A stretch of DNA of 64,000 nt from DATFDN01 sp035685165 (GTDB taxonomy: Bacteria; Pseudomonadota; Alphaproteobacteria; Acetobacterales; Acetobacteraceae). How positions within the stretch are numbered: position 1 is the first letter of the stretch; the number at the start of each line of letters is the position of its first letter. The translations under genes were made by a program, and so were the position numbers. Shown piece by piece: positions 1 to 8,473 of the stretch. The stretch spans positions 1 through 64,000 of the forward strand of contig DASRBI010000018.1 in the NCBI GenBank assembly GCA_035685165.1. The letters are read 5' to 3'. The notes under the pieces were generated by a model that did not search any database, was not told the origin of the DNA, and was given only the letters and a program-made list of their open reading frames with translations.

Positions 1-213
1 GCGCGGGCGCGGGGCCATCAGCTTGCCCGCCGCCCTCTTCACGATCAGCGCCTGGAAGGTCCGCATCATCAGCCCGAGCCGGTTCCAGATCAGCAGAACC
101 AACCCCGCCGGCATGGTGCGGTGCGCCTCGGCCACGTTGCGGCGCAGATCCTCAAACAGGACCCGCGTCCATTCGATCAGCCGCTCAGGCGAGGAGGCAG
201 CAGCCAGCTCCAT
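1..213 (-). CDS. Hypothetical protein, N-terminal part (runs off the window)
   Basis: An open leftward frame starts at the ATG at 213 and stays open for 71 codons to the window edge, so the C-terminus is missing. The visible part is mildly amphipathic. It has an aromatic/acidic helix-like stretch (EWTRVLFEDLRR), then a hydrophobic segment of about 13 residues (GLVLLIWNRLGLM) that could be a short membrane or buried helix, then a basic stretch. I do not recognise the family and suggest no function. The ribosome site is weak (GGGCGG just upstream). Codon third positions are GC-rich as in neighbouring genes, which supports it being real. Confidence 0.5.
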   Translation of the reverse strand, partial: MELAAASSPERLIEWTRVLFEDLRRNVAEAHRTMPAGLVLLIWNRLGLMMRTFQALIVKRAAGKLMAPRPR

Positions 214-332
214 CCGCCCAGTAGAGCATAACTTGGTTTAGATATGGTTAGCCGGCGAGACGTTCGGCCCGATCGAAACCGATCACCTCTGCCGGGTGAG
301 CGGGAGCAAGCGTGCCCCCGCCGTGAGCGGGG

Positions 333-355
333 CCGCCGCGCCAGAGGCGCGGCGG
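333..355 (-). terminator. Hairpin downstream of the SDR gene
   Basis: A perfect 10-bp stem (333-342 with 346-355) and a 3-base loop lie 10 bases beyond the stop codon of the leftward SDR gene. There is no T-tract after it, so it may act as an mRNA 3'-end stabiliser rather than an intrinsic terminator. Confidence 0.45.
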
Positions 356-365
356 ATGCGGGCGG

Positions 366-1280
366 CTAAAGCGGATCCCAGGAAAACACCTCGCCCGAAC
401 GGTCGAGCGGCATGAAGGACGGCTTGAGCGCCGGCAGCGCGTGCTCGGCGATCGATTCCGGCGTCCAGCCCTCGGCGCGATGGACATAGCGGATCGGGCG
501 CGGGCTGCTGAACAGGATCAGCTCGTTCATCCGGGTGCCGAACACCTGCCCACTAACCTCCTTGGCGGCGTCGGACGCAAGAAACACCGCCATCGGCGCG
601 TTCTTGTCGGGCGTCATCTGCTTGATCTTCTCGACCCGCGCCTGCTGCTCGGGCGTCGAAACCGGGATCGAGCTCGTCATGCGGCTCCAGGCGAACGGCG
701 CGATGCAATTGGAACGCACATTGTACCGCTTCATATCGAGCGCGATCGACTTGGAAAGCGCGGTGATGCCGAGCTTGGCGGCGGCGTAGTTCGCCTGCCC
801 GAAATTGCCGATCAGGCCGGAGGTGGAGGAGATGTGCACGAAGGCGCCGCTTTCCTGCTTGCGGAAGTGCTCGGCGGCGGCGCGGCTCGTGAAGAAGCTG
901 CCGTTCAGGTGCACGCCGATCACCGCCAGCCAGTCCTCCGGCGTCATCTTGTGAAAGATCACGTCGCGCAGGATGCCGGCGTTGTTCACGACGATGTCGA
1001 TGCGGCCGAAATGATCGAGCGCGGACTGGATGATCTTCTGCGCCGTGCCCCATTCGGCGACCGAATCGGTGTTGATCTCCGCCTGCCCGCCGCGCTGCTC
1101 GATGAGCTGCTTGGTTTGCTGCGCGGGGGTCGCCGAGCCGCCCTCGCCCGACAGCGAGGCGCCGACGTCGTTGATGATCACCTTGGCGCCCGCCGCCGCC
1201 ATCATGATCGCGATCTCGCGGCCGATGCCGCCACCCGAGCCGGTGACGACCGCCACCTTGCCTTCCAACATGCCCGCCAT
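366..1280 (-). CDS. SDR-family 3-hydroxyacyl-CoA dehydrogenase-like oxidoreductase
   Basis: A short-chain dehydrogenase/reductase of 304 residues. The Rossmann motif TGSGGGIG is at residues 13-20, NNAG at 99-102, the catalytic serines are around 151-152, and the YAAAK active site has Tyr165 and Lys169. The C-terminal extension of about 50 residues past the core, containing EGWTPESIAEH, resembles the dehydrogenase part of MFE-2/hydroxyacyl-CoA dehydrogenase-like SDRs. Oxidation of a 3-hydroxyacyl-CoA or similar substrate in the cytoplasm is therefore inferred. The ATG at 1280 was chosen because AAGGAGG lies just upstream. A longer frame reaches 1349 but has no such site. It lies 47 bases downstream of the leftward membrane-protein gene, so co-transcription is likely. 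Confidence 0.85.
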   Translation of the reverse strand: MAGMLEGKVAVVTGSGGGIGREIAIMMAAAGAKVIINDVGASLSGEGGSATPAQQTKQLIEQRGGQAEINTDSVAEWGTAQKIIQSALDHFGRIDIVVNNAGILRDVIFHKMTPEDWLAVIGVHLNGSFFTSRAAAEHFRKQESGAFVHISSTSGLIGNFGQANYAAAKLGITALSKSIALDMKRYNVRSNCIAPFAWSRMTSSIPVSTPEQQARVEKIKQMTPDKNAPMAVFLASDAAKEVSGQVFGTRMNELILFSSPRPIRYVHRAEGWTPESIAEHALPALKPSFMPLDRSGEVFSWDPL

Positions 1281-1327
1281 CCGCATCCTCCTTCGGTCTT
1301 TCGCTGGGCCGGAGGCTAGCCCGCCGC

Positions 1328-2323
1328 TCAGGGATGGGCCAGCCGCCACGCGGAGCCCAGCATGTCGAACAAATCGAGCAGCCGGGCGACGTAATGGTCA
1401 TGCACGGCGAAGCCGGGGCTCGCGGGATCGAGCATCTGCGCCTCCAGCGCGGCGAGCATCCGCCGCAGGCGCTTCTCGTGCAGCCCGAGCCGGCGTTGCA
1501 CCGGATCGGCGACGATGCCGGCGAAGGCCGCCGTGAACGAGGCCGCCAGCATCAGCCCGCCGGTCAGGGCCGCCACCAGCCCGAAGCCGGGCGCGGCGGG
1601 AAACAGCCCGAACCAGATGCCGCCGAGCCCGGCGCCAAGCGGAAACGAGGCGATCGCCGATTGCTGCGCGATCAGCGCCGCGAGCGCCGGGCCGAGCGAG
1701 GCGGCGCCGGGCGTGAGCTGCTTCAGCGCCAGCGCGCCGGAGCTCAGCGTGAGCAGGGAGGTCGTGATCTCGGCCGCCGCCGCGCGCGTGCCGGCATACG
1801 TCGCCATCGCCTCGGCGAGCCGGGCGCGGAATGCCGGCTCCTCGGCCTGGCGGCCGATGCCGGCAAGCAGCGCGCCGGCTGCGCCGGTCACGCGCGGGTC
1901 GGCGAGGATCGCTTCGGCCAGCGCATCGCGGCGGGATTCCCGGCCCGGTTGCTCGCAGGGCAGTTCAAGCAGCTCGGTGAACAGCCGCCATTCGATCTCG
2001 CACGCGACATCGGTCCGCAGGATCAGCTGGCGCGTGCGCGCGTAGCGCGCCGCGCGCTGCGCGCCCAGCCGCGCGGCGAGCAGGCCCGCCGCCTTGAAGG
2101 CCGCATGAGGTCCGGCGAGCAGGAGATTGGCCGGCGCGCGCAATATGTCGGCGCCGAGTGCGGCCCGGTGCAGCCGCAGCGAGCCGCGCAGCGAATAGGT
2201 GCGGTCCACGAAGGCGCGCACGCGCGCCTGGCGCTGCGCGAAATAGGCACGGATGGCGTCGCTGACGATATCGCCCGCTTCCCCGTCGCGCAGCGGCGGG
2301 GCGGTTGGCTGTCCGTCCGACAT
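1328..2323 (-). CDS. DUF6635-like membrane protein
   Basis: A protein of 331 residues, very Ala/Leu/Arg-rich. The N-terminal half is soluble and helical, with an early segment (DAIRAYFAQRQARVRAFVDR) that I associate with the uncharacterised alphaproteobacterial DUF6635 family. That assignment is from memory and not certain. Two or three hydrophobic stretches lie between about residues 205 and 285 (ALAALIAQQSAIASFPLGAG, then GLVAALTGGLMLAASFTAAF), so an inner-membrane location is likely. It is divergent from the glycosyltransferase gene, with only 50 bases between start codons, and probably forms an operon with the SDR gene. No catalytic motif is visible, and the role is unknown. Confidence 0.7.
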   Translation of the reverse strand: MSDGQPTAPPLRDGEAGDIVSDAIRAYFAQRQARVRAFVDRTYSLRGSLRLHRAALGADILRAPANLLLAGPHAAFKAAGLLAARLGAQRAARYARTRQLILRTDVACEIEWRLFTELLELPCEQPGRESRRDALAEAILADPRVTGAAGALLAGIGRQAEEPAFRARLAEAMATYAGTRAAAAEITTSLLTLSSGALALKQLTPGAASLGPALAALIAQQSAIASFPLGAGLGGIWFGLFPAAPGFGLVAALTGGLMLAASFTAAFAGIVADPVQRRLGLHEKRLRRMLAALEAQMLDPASPGFAVHDHYVARLLDLFDMLGSAWRLAHP

Positions 2324-2373
2324 GGCTTCTATCTGGGGGCGGCGGCCGGGTGCTAACAGCGGCGCAAGCCGAC

Positions 2374-4479
2374 ATGATCGAACTTCCCCTCATTGGCGCG
2401 GGCCCGGGCCGCTCCGAACCATCATTGATCCTGCCGCCGAGCCTGACCGGCCGTTGGTGCGAGCTGCGCTTTGCGAACCTGCCGACAATTCCCTGCCGCC
2501 TCGCTCTGATGTTCCGCGAGGAGGCGGAGGACGATCTGCCGGGATCGCCCATCGTGCTCGCGCCGCGTCCCGACGGAACGGCGGCGGCGCTGGTCTACTT
2601 GCCGCGGGAAGCCGGGCGGCTGCGCGTCGAGCTGCTTGGCGCGGAGCTGCCGCCGGCGATGCGGGTCCGGGGCAAACCGATCCCGCGCGGCCTGGCCGGC
2701 GTCCGGCTCCTTGCCCGCGACCCCGGCCGTGTGGCGCGTGCCGCCCTCGGCAGCCCCGCCGGCCTGCTCCGGCGGCTGCGGGCGGCCTTGGTGCGCAACG
2801 TCGGTTATTCGGGGGCCGACTCCTACGATTTTTGGCTGCGGTTCTTCGACGTTTGGCCGGCCGAACCCGGGCTGTTCCTCGCGCCGGCGGCAGCGAGTGC
2901 GTGCGAGGTCCTGATCTTCTGCGCCGGGGGTGCCGATACCGCGCCGGCGCGCGCGACGATCGACAGCTTGCGCGCGCAGGTGCGGCAGACCCGCTTCCGG
3001 GTCGTTCACCCGGCGCGCGCCGGGCAAGAGCTTCGCACCACCGACGCATCCTATGTCGGCGTGCTCCAGGCGGGCGAAGTGCTGCCGCCCCATGCCACGG
3101 CCCTGATCGGCGCCTGGATGGCGCGGCACGGCACGCCGCCCGCCCTCTACACGGACCTCGATCACCGGCTCGGCGAGCGCGGCCGTGACCGCCCGGAGTT
3201 CCGTCCGGAACCGAACCGCGCGCTGATGTTGTCCGGCACGCTGACGCGCGGACTCTGGTTGTTTCGGCGCGATAGCTGGGAAAGGCACTTTTCGGCCGAG
3301 GCCGCCGAGTGGGCGGAAACGTTGCGCCTCGACCTTTGGCTGCGGATGCACGAGCAGGGCGAGGCGGGGGCAACCCGTCGCATCCCGTTTCTGCTCACGT
3401 CCCGTCGCCCCGATGCCGAAGCGGCGCCGCCGGCGGCGCTCGCCGTGGTCGCCGAGACACATTTCCGCCGCATCGGCACGGGCGTTCGCATCACAGGTGG
3501 TCCCGGCCATTCGATCCGCGTCAGCCCGCTTCTGCCCGACGCGCAGCAGCGCCCGGTCACGCTCGTGATCCCGTCGGCGCTGCGCGCGGCGCATGTGCGC
3601 CGCTGCGTGCGGGCCGTCCTGGATCGCACCGAGCAGCGCGCGCTCGACATCGCGCTCGTGGTGTCCCAAGCGGCCCCGCTCGACCCGGCGCAGCGGCAAA
3701 CACTCGATGCGCTGGCCGATCCTCGGCTGCGGCTCGTACAGGTGCCGGTCGAGCGGTTCAACTACGCCCGCGCCAACAACGAGGCAGTGCGGCAGAGCGC
3801 GGCGGAATTCGTCTGCCTGCTCAACGACGACGTCGCGCCGAAGCGGCCGGACTGGCTGGGCGCGATGCTCGGCCATTTCGCCGATCCCGAGGTGGCGGCC
3901 GTGGGCGCGCGGCTTCTTTATCCGAACGGCTTGGTGCAGCACGCCGGGATCGTCATCGGGCTCGGCGGGCTCGCCGATCACGCGCACCGCTTCCTGCGCG
4001 CGGACGATCCGGGCTATTGCGGCCGGGCGGTGCTGAACCAGGAGGTTTCGGCCGTGACCGGCGCCTGCCTGCTGGTGCGCCGCGACGTCTACATGCAGGT
4101 GGGCGGCATGGACGAGAGCTATCCGGTCGCCTTCAACGACGTCGATTTCTGCCTGAAGCTGGGCGAGGCCGGGCACCGGATCGTCTATTGCGCCGACGCC
4201 GAGCTGACGCACTACGAATCGCTCTCGCTCGGGCATCATTTCAGCGGCGAGCGGGCAGGGCTCGAGCGGGTGGAGGTGCGCCGGATGCGCGCGCGCTGGC
4301 CCGCGGCGATCGCCGCCGACCCGTTCCACAGCCCCAATTTGTCGCTGCTGCGCGGCCAGGAGTGGGAACCGGCTTTTCCGCCGCGCGTGCGGCGATCGGA
4401 CTATCTGCAACCGGCTGAGGCGTCACTCCGGCGCGGCGAACCCCGCGACCAGATCGGACAAGTGCCCGATCTCTCGTAG
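2374..4479 (+). CDS. Glycosyltransferase family 2 protein
   Basis: A protein of 701 residues from the ATG at 2374. The C-terminal half (about residues 390-660) is a GT-A fold, family 2 transferase. It has the nucleotide-sugar strand VTLVIPS, an LNDD metal-binding motif near residue 482, and the late motif TGACLLVRR followed by GGMDE and FNDVDFC, as in rhamnosyl/polysaccharide transferases of the GT2 family. The N-terminal 390 residues are not a recognised catalytic domain; they contain YSGADSYDFW and may be an accessory or degenerate domain. The role is probably surface polysaccharide or protein glycosylation. No signal peptide is visible. The 3' end overlaps convergent radA by 57 bases. Confidence 0.85.
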   Translation: MIELPLIGAGPGRSEPSLILPPSLTGRWCELRFANLPTIPCRLALMFREEAEDDLPGSPIVLAPRPDGTAAALVYLPREAGRLRVELLGAELPPAMRVRGKPIPRGLAGVRLLARDPGRVARAALGSPAGLLRRLRAALVRNVGYSGADSYDFWLRFFDVWPAEPGLFLAPAAASACEVLIFCAGGADTAPARATIDSLRAQVRQTRFRVVHPARAGQELRTTDASYVGVLQAGEVLPPHATALIGAWMARHGTPPALYTDLDHRLGERGRDRPEFRPEPNRALMLSGTLTRGLWLFRRDSWERHFSAEAAEWAETLRLDLWLRMHEQGEAGATRRIPFLLTSRRPDAEAAPPAALAVVAETHFRRIGTGVRITGGPGHSIRVSPLLPDAQQRPVTLVIPSALRAAHVRRCVRAVLDRTEQRALDIALVVSQAAPLDPAQRQTLDALADPRLRLVQVPVERFNYARANNEAVRQSAAEFVCLLNDDVAPKRPDWLGAMLGHFADPEVAAVGARLLYPNGLVQHAGIVIGLGGLADHAHRFLRADDPGYCGRAVLNQEVSAVTGACLLVRRDVYMQVGGMDESYPVAFNDVDFCLKLGEAGHRIVYCADAELTHYESLSLGHHFSGERAGLERVEVRRMRARWPAAIAADPFHSPNLSLLRGQEWEPAFPPRVRRSDYLQPAEASLRRGEPRDQIGQVPDLS

Positions 4480-5802
4480 CCGCAACCCTTCCGGCGCGAT
4501 CAGCGCCCGCGCGCCGCGCGCCACGCGCCGCGGCAGGCAGGCGGTGCCGAAACCGAGCTTCGCCGCTTCCTTGAGGCGCGCCTCCGCCTGCGACACTTGC
4601 CGCACCTCGCCCGACAAGCCCACCTCGCCGAAGAACACCGTGGCGGGATCGGTCGGCTGGCCGCCGGCGGCGGACGTGAGTGCCGCGGCCACCGCGAGAT
4701 CGGCGGCGGGTTCGCTGACGCGCAGGCCGCCCGCGACATTGAGGTAGATGTCGGCGCCCGCAAGGCGCAGGCCGCAGCGCGTCTCCAGCACCGCGACCAG
4801 CATCGCGAGCCGCCCGCCATCCCAGCCGATCACCGCGCGGCGCGGCGTGCCGCCCGGATTGGGCGCGAGCAGCGCCTGCACCTCGAGCAGCACCGGCCGC
4901 GTGCCCTCGATGCCGGCGAACACCGCGCTGCCGGCGATGTTGCCGCGCCGCTCGGCGAGGAACAGGGCGGAGGGATTGGCGACCTCGGCGAGCCCCTGTT
5001 CGCCCATCTCGAACACGCCGATCTCGTCGGTCGCGCCGAAGCGGTTCTTGACCGCTCGCAGGATGCGGAACTGATGCCCGCGCTCGCCTTCGAAATAGAG
5101 CACCGCATCGACCATGTGTTCGAGCACGCGCGGCCCGGCGATCGCCCCGTCCTTGGTCACGTGCCCGACCAGCACCACCGCGAAGCCTCGGCTCTTGGCG
5201 AGGCGGATCAGCTCGAACCCGGCCGCGCGCACCTGCGCCACCGTGCCGGGCGCGCTCTCGATCCCGTCGTGCCACATGGTTTGGATGGAGTCGATCACGG
5301 CGAGCGCAGGCGGCGCTTGCTCCAGCGCGGCCACGATCTCGCGCAGATTGACCGCGGCGGCCAGGCGGACGCCCGAGGCGGCGACGCCGAGCCGGTGCGC
5401 GCGCATCCGCACCTGCTCGATCGATTCCTCGCCCGAGATATAAGCGACCGCATGGCCCGCGCCGGCGAGCCGGGCGGCGGCTTGCAGCAGCAGGGTGGAC
5501 TTGCCGATCCCGGGATCGCCGCCGACCAGCACCGCCGAGGCGGGCACGAGCCCGCCGCCGAGCACCCGGTCGAGCTCCGTCATGCCGGACGGCATCCGCG
5601 GCGGCGGTTCGCTCGATCCCGCGAGGGAGACGAAGGCGATCCCGCCCCGCGCCGCGCCACGCCCGCCGCGCAGCGATGTCGGGGACTCGAGTGGCTCCTC
5701 GACGATCGTGTTCCACTCCCCGCACGCCTCGCACCGTCCGGCCCATTTCGCGCTCACCGCGCCGCAGGACTGGCAGACGAATCGGGGAGAGTGCTTGGCC
5801 AA
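4423..5802 (-). CDS. radA: DNA repair protein RadA
   Basis: A DnaB-like/RecA-fold ATPase that promotes branch migration in recombinational repair. From a TTG start at 5802 it has 459 residues, close to the usual length. The N-terminal zinc finger has Cys10, Cys13, Cys24 and Cys27. Walker A GGDPGIGKST is at 94-103, the RadA-specific KNRFG motif at 252-256, and a Lon-protease-like C-terminal domain follows. The TTG was chosen because GGAG lies about 8 bases upstream and the protein then begins MAKHSPRF, like other RadA proteins. An ATG at 5835 would add 11 residues. It is convergent with, and overlaps, the 3' end of the glycosyltransferase gene. Confidence 0.97.
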   Translation of the reverse strand: MAKHSPRFVCQSCGAVSAKWAGRCEACGEWNTIVEEPLESPTSLRGGRGAARGGIAFVSLAGSSEPPPRMPSGMTELDRVLGGGLVPASAVLVGGDPGIGKSTLLLQAAARLAGAGHAVAYISGEESIEQVRMRAHRLGVAASGVRLAAAVNLREIVAALEQAPPALAVIDSIQTMWHDGIESAPGTVAQVRAAGFELIRLAKSRGFAVVLVGHVTKDGAIAGPRVLEHMVDAVLYFEGERGHQFRILRAVKNRFGATDEIGVFEMGEQGLAEVANPSALFLAERRGNIAGSAVFAGIEGTRPVLLEVQALLAPNPGGTPRRAVIGWDGGRLAMLVAVLETRCGLRLAGADIYLNVAGGLRVSEPAADLAVAAALTSAAGGQPTDPATVFFGEVGLSGEVRQVSQAEARLKEAAKLGFGTACLPRRVARGARALIAPEGLRLREIGHLSDLVAGFAAPE

Positions 5803-5894
5803 ACCTGGTGCTCCGAGTCGGATCACCGAGAACATACCCGGCCGATGGCCGCCTTGCGCGCGGGATGCGATATTGGCGCGGGAAGGAGCCGCGA

Positions 5895-6698
5895 ATGACG
5901 TTCGAGACGATCGACTACGAGGTGCAAGGCCGCGTCGCGCGCATCTGGCACAACCGGCCGGCGGCGCGGAACGCCGAGAACCGGCAGCTGCTGCAGGAGA
6001 TGGACGACGCGCTTCGCCTTGCCGCGGGCGACGAGGCGGTGCGCGCGATCATCATCGCCGGGCGCGGGGATCATTTCTCGTCGGGCCACGATATCCGGGA
6101 GGGCGCGCGCGAGCGGCCAAATCCGACCGTCGAGCAGCGCTGGGCCTATGAGGAGCAGTATTACCTCCGTTACGCGCTGAACATCTGGGACTGCCCGAAA
6201 CCGACCATCGCGCAAGTGCAGGGCGCGTGCATCGCCGGGGCGTTCATGGTGGCCAATCTCTGCGACCTGATCGTCGCCTCGGACGACGCGTTCTTTGCCG
6301 ATCCCGTGGTGCCGGCATTCGCCGCCTCGGCGGTGGAGATCCTCGTGCATCCCTGGGTGCTCGGGCTGCGGAAGGCGAAGGAAGTGCTGTTCACCGGCGC
6401 GCGCTTTTCGGCCGCCGAGGCGCTCGCGTGGGGCATGGTGAACAAGGTGGTGCCGCGCCCGGAATTGGAGGAAGCAGCGATGGCGCTCGGCGAACGCATC
6501 GCCGAGGCAAGCCCGTTCGCCCTGAAGATCACCAAGCGGTCACTCAACCGCACGGCCGACATCATGGGCTTCCGCGCCGCGATCGAGGCGCATTTCGACA
6601 CCCACCAGCTTTCGCATGTCACGGCGGAGGCGGCGGCGCTGAAGAAGCCGCCCGAGCAGCGCATCGGCGCGGTGCGTGCGACGGCGCGTCCTGGCTAG
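5895..6698 (+). CDS. Enoyl-CoA hydratase/isomerase-family protein (atypical active site)
   Basis: A crotonase-fold protein of 267 residues, with a strong GGAAGGAG ribosome site before the ATG at 5895. The oxyanion-hole regions are recognisable: SSGHDIREG for the first, and GACIAGAFMVANLCD for the second. However, the usual catalytic Glu in the GGGxEL segment is replaced by Met, and the second Glu (normally in a PEV-like motif) falls in FADPVV, which has no Glu. It may therefore act on CoA thioesters by isomerase, hydrolase or other crotonase-type chemistry rather than simple hydration. It is divergent from radA with 92 bases between, and followed by a hairpin. Confidence 0.85.
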   Translation: MTFETIDYEVQGRVARIWHNRPAARNAENRQLLQEMDDALRLAAGDEAVRAIIIAGRGDHFSSGHDIREGARERPNPTVEQRWAYEEQYYLRYALNIWDCPKPTIAQVQGACIAGAFMVANLCDLIVASDDAFFADPVVPAFAASAVEILVHPWVLGLRKAKEVLFTGARFSAAEALAWGMVNKVVPRPELEEAAMALGERIAEASPFALKITKRSLNRTADIMGFRAAIEAHFDTHQLSHVTAEAAALKKPPEQRIGAVRATARPG

Positions 6699-6718
6699 TC
6701 ACGGAAACTCGACTAGCC
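6693..6718 (+). terminator. Hairpin overlapping the stop codon of the crotonase-fold gene
   Basis: A perfect 8-bp inverted repeat (ggctagtc with gactagcc) encloses a 10-base loop and includes the TAG stop at 6696-6698. There is no T-tract. It probably marks or stabilises the transcript end. Confidence 0.4.
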
Positions 6719-6771
6719 AAGCGCCCGGCCAGCCCGCCAAACGTCAGCGGACGAACGACGTGACGCCCTAG

Positions 6772-7938
6772 ATGGCCGAGAGCGATCGAATCAGAGGCGC
6801 CGGTGAGCGTGGGGAGATCAAGGCCCTCACGTCTCTGCGTGGTGTTGCGGCGATGGCCGTGGTGGTGGTGCATTTCGCCGCCACCGCCCAGCTCCATGCG
6901 CGCGTTTCGGTTCCCTCGCTCGCGCCGCACGGCTATGTGGCTGTCGATTTCTTTTTCGTTCTCAGCGGCTTCATCATGTCTTACACCTATTGCCACGCCT
7001 TCCTGGAGCACCGGGCCGGGGCATTCAGATCGTTCCTCGGCAAGCGCGTCGCACGGATCGTGCCGCTCTATATTGCCGTCCTGATCGGCATCTCGGCGGC
7101 CGGGTGGCTTGCGTTCGCGTTGAGCGGGAAGAATCCCCTGTTCGCGGGTAGGAATTTTTGGGGCAAGTTCGCTATCAATGCGGTGATGATGCAGGGGCTG
7201 ATCACCCGTACGAACCTGAACGGGCCGTCGTGGTCTATCAGCGACGAGTTCCTGGCTTACTTGGCGTTTCCCCTGATGATTTGGCTCATCTTCGGCCGGC
7301 GGGAGGTCGCTGGGGCGACCGGCGTCCTGGCCGTGGTTGGCCTCTGTCGTCTGGCCGCTACGCGACCGCGCCTGGGGCTTGGGTTCGAGGCACCGCCGGG
7401 CGGCGTGGCGCGCTGCTTCCTTGAATTTCTGCTCGGGATCGCGGCCTACCGCCTGTACCTTGTCGCGCCCATCCGGCGCTTCCTGGCGCGTGATCCGGTG
7501 CTGCTCGCGCTCTGCGGTGCGGCGGTTCTGTCTTTGGTGGCCGGGATCGACCTTCCCGCCGCCCTGATCTTCCCCTTCCTCGTCATCGGCTTCGCCGCCA
7601 ACCGGGCGCGCGCCGCCGCCATCGCGGCGACACCGATCCTCTACTTCCTGGGCGTGATCTCTTACTCTATCTATCTCATCCACGAGCCCTTCCGGCCCTT
7701 CGAGCTGAGCCTTTTCCGCACGATCTTCCCGGCCCCGACAGGACTGATCCCGGCGATCGGCTTTCAGGTGCTCGGGGCGTGCTCGGTGATCCCGTTCGCC
7801 TGGCTCACGTACCGCTGGATCGAGCGTCCAGGACGCATCCTGGTCCGCGGCGTGCTCGGCGCGGGGCCGGCCGCGGCGGTTCAGTACGGCGCGCCGGCAG
7901 GATTTTCGCCCTACCGCCGCCCCGGCAAGGAGCGATAG
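6772..7938 (+). CDS. OafA/YrhL-like membrane acyltransferase (acyltransferase family 3)
   Basis: An integral membrane protein of 388 residues. The family signature is at the N-terminus (ALTSLRGVAAMAVVVVHF, with the conserved R and H), followed by FFVLSGF, then RIVPLY and WSISDEFLAY. About ten hydrophobic segments continue to the end. Members transfer acyl groups from CoA to sugars of exopolysaccharide, O-antigen or Nod factors across the inner membrane. Which sugar is modified here is unknown. The ATG at 6772 has little ribosome-site support. Parts of the gene look less GC-rich than its neighbours, which may indicate acquisition. The GNAT gene begins 2 bases after its stop, suggesting an operon. 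Confidence 0.88.
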   Translation: MAESDRIRGAGERGEIKALTSLRGVAAMAVVVVHFAATAQLHARVSVPSLAPHGYVAVDFFFVLSGFIMSYTYCHAFLEHRAGAFRSFLGKRVARIVPLYIAVLIGISAAGWLAFALSGKNPLFAGRNFWGKFAINAVMMQGLITRTNLNGPSWSISDEFLAYLAFPLMIWLIFGRREVAGATGVLAVVGLCRLAATRPRLGLGFEAPPGGVARCFLEFLLGIAAYRLYLVAPIRRFLARDPVLLALCGAAVLSLVAGIDLPAALIFPFLVIGFAANRARAAAIAATPILYFLGVISYSIYLIHEPFRPFELSLFRTIFPAPTGLIPAIGFQVLGACSVIPFAWLTYRWIERPGRILVRGVLGAGPAAAVQYGAPAGFSPYRRPGKER

Positions 7939-7940
7939 GG

Positions 7941-8405
7941 ATGAGGTTGCGAGCGGAGACCACGCGCATCCGTCCGGCATCGGCCGCCGACGTGCCGGCG
8001 ATGGAGGGGCTCGTCGCCGCGGCATACGGCAACTACGTCCCGCGGATCGGCAAGCCGCCAGGACCGATGCTGGACGATTATGCCGCGCACGTCCGCAACC
8101 ATCGGGCCTGGGTGATCGAGCGCGCGGCTGCGCTGGCCGGGCTGATCGTGCTGATCGCCGAGGAGGATCATCTGCTGCTCGACAACGTGGCGGTCGATCC
8201 TGCCTGTCAGGGGCAGGGGATCGGGCGGGCGCTGCTGGCGTTCGCCGAGGCGGAGGCGCGGCGCCGGGGATATGCGGAGCTGCGGCTCTACACGCACGCG
8301 GCGATGACGGAGAATCGGGCGATGTACGCCGCCCTGGGCTGGGAGGAGACCGGGCGCGGCGAGCAGGCCGGCTACCAGCGCGTGTTCTTCCGCAAGCGTC
8401 TGTAG
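7941..8405 (+). CDS. GNAT-family N-acetyltransferase
   Basis: A protein of 154 residues from the ATG at 7941, preceded by AAGGAG and overlapping nothing. It shows GNAT motif A, with a hydrophobic strand (LLLDNVAVDP) leading into the acetyl-CoA pyrophosphate loop QGQGIGRA at 90-97. Motif B follows around NRAMYAALGWEE. It should transfer an acetyl group from acetyl-CoA to an amine; the acceptor cannot be inferred. The tight spacing after the membrane acyltransferase gene suggests co-expression but not necessarily a shared pathway. Confidence 0.88.
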   Translation: MRLRAETTRIRPASAADVPAMEGLVAAAYGNYVPRIGKPPGPMLDDYAAHVRNHRAWVIERAAALAGLIVLIAEEDHLLLDNVAVDPACQGQGIGRALLAFAEAEARRRGYAELRLYTHAAMTENRAMYAALGWEETGRGEQAGYQRVFFRKRL

Positions 8406-8473
8406 GCGCGCCGCGCGCGTTGCCTCGCCTCCTCGCGTGCCGTAGCGTCCGCACTGCTCCGCGAGGCTCCGTC

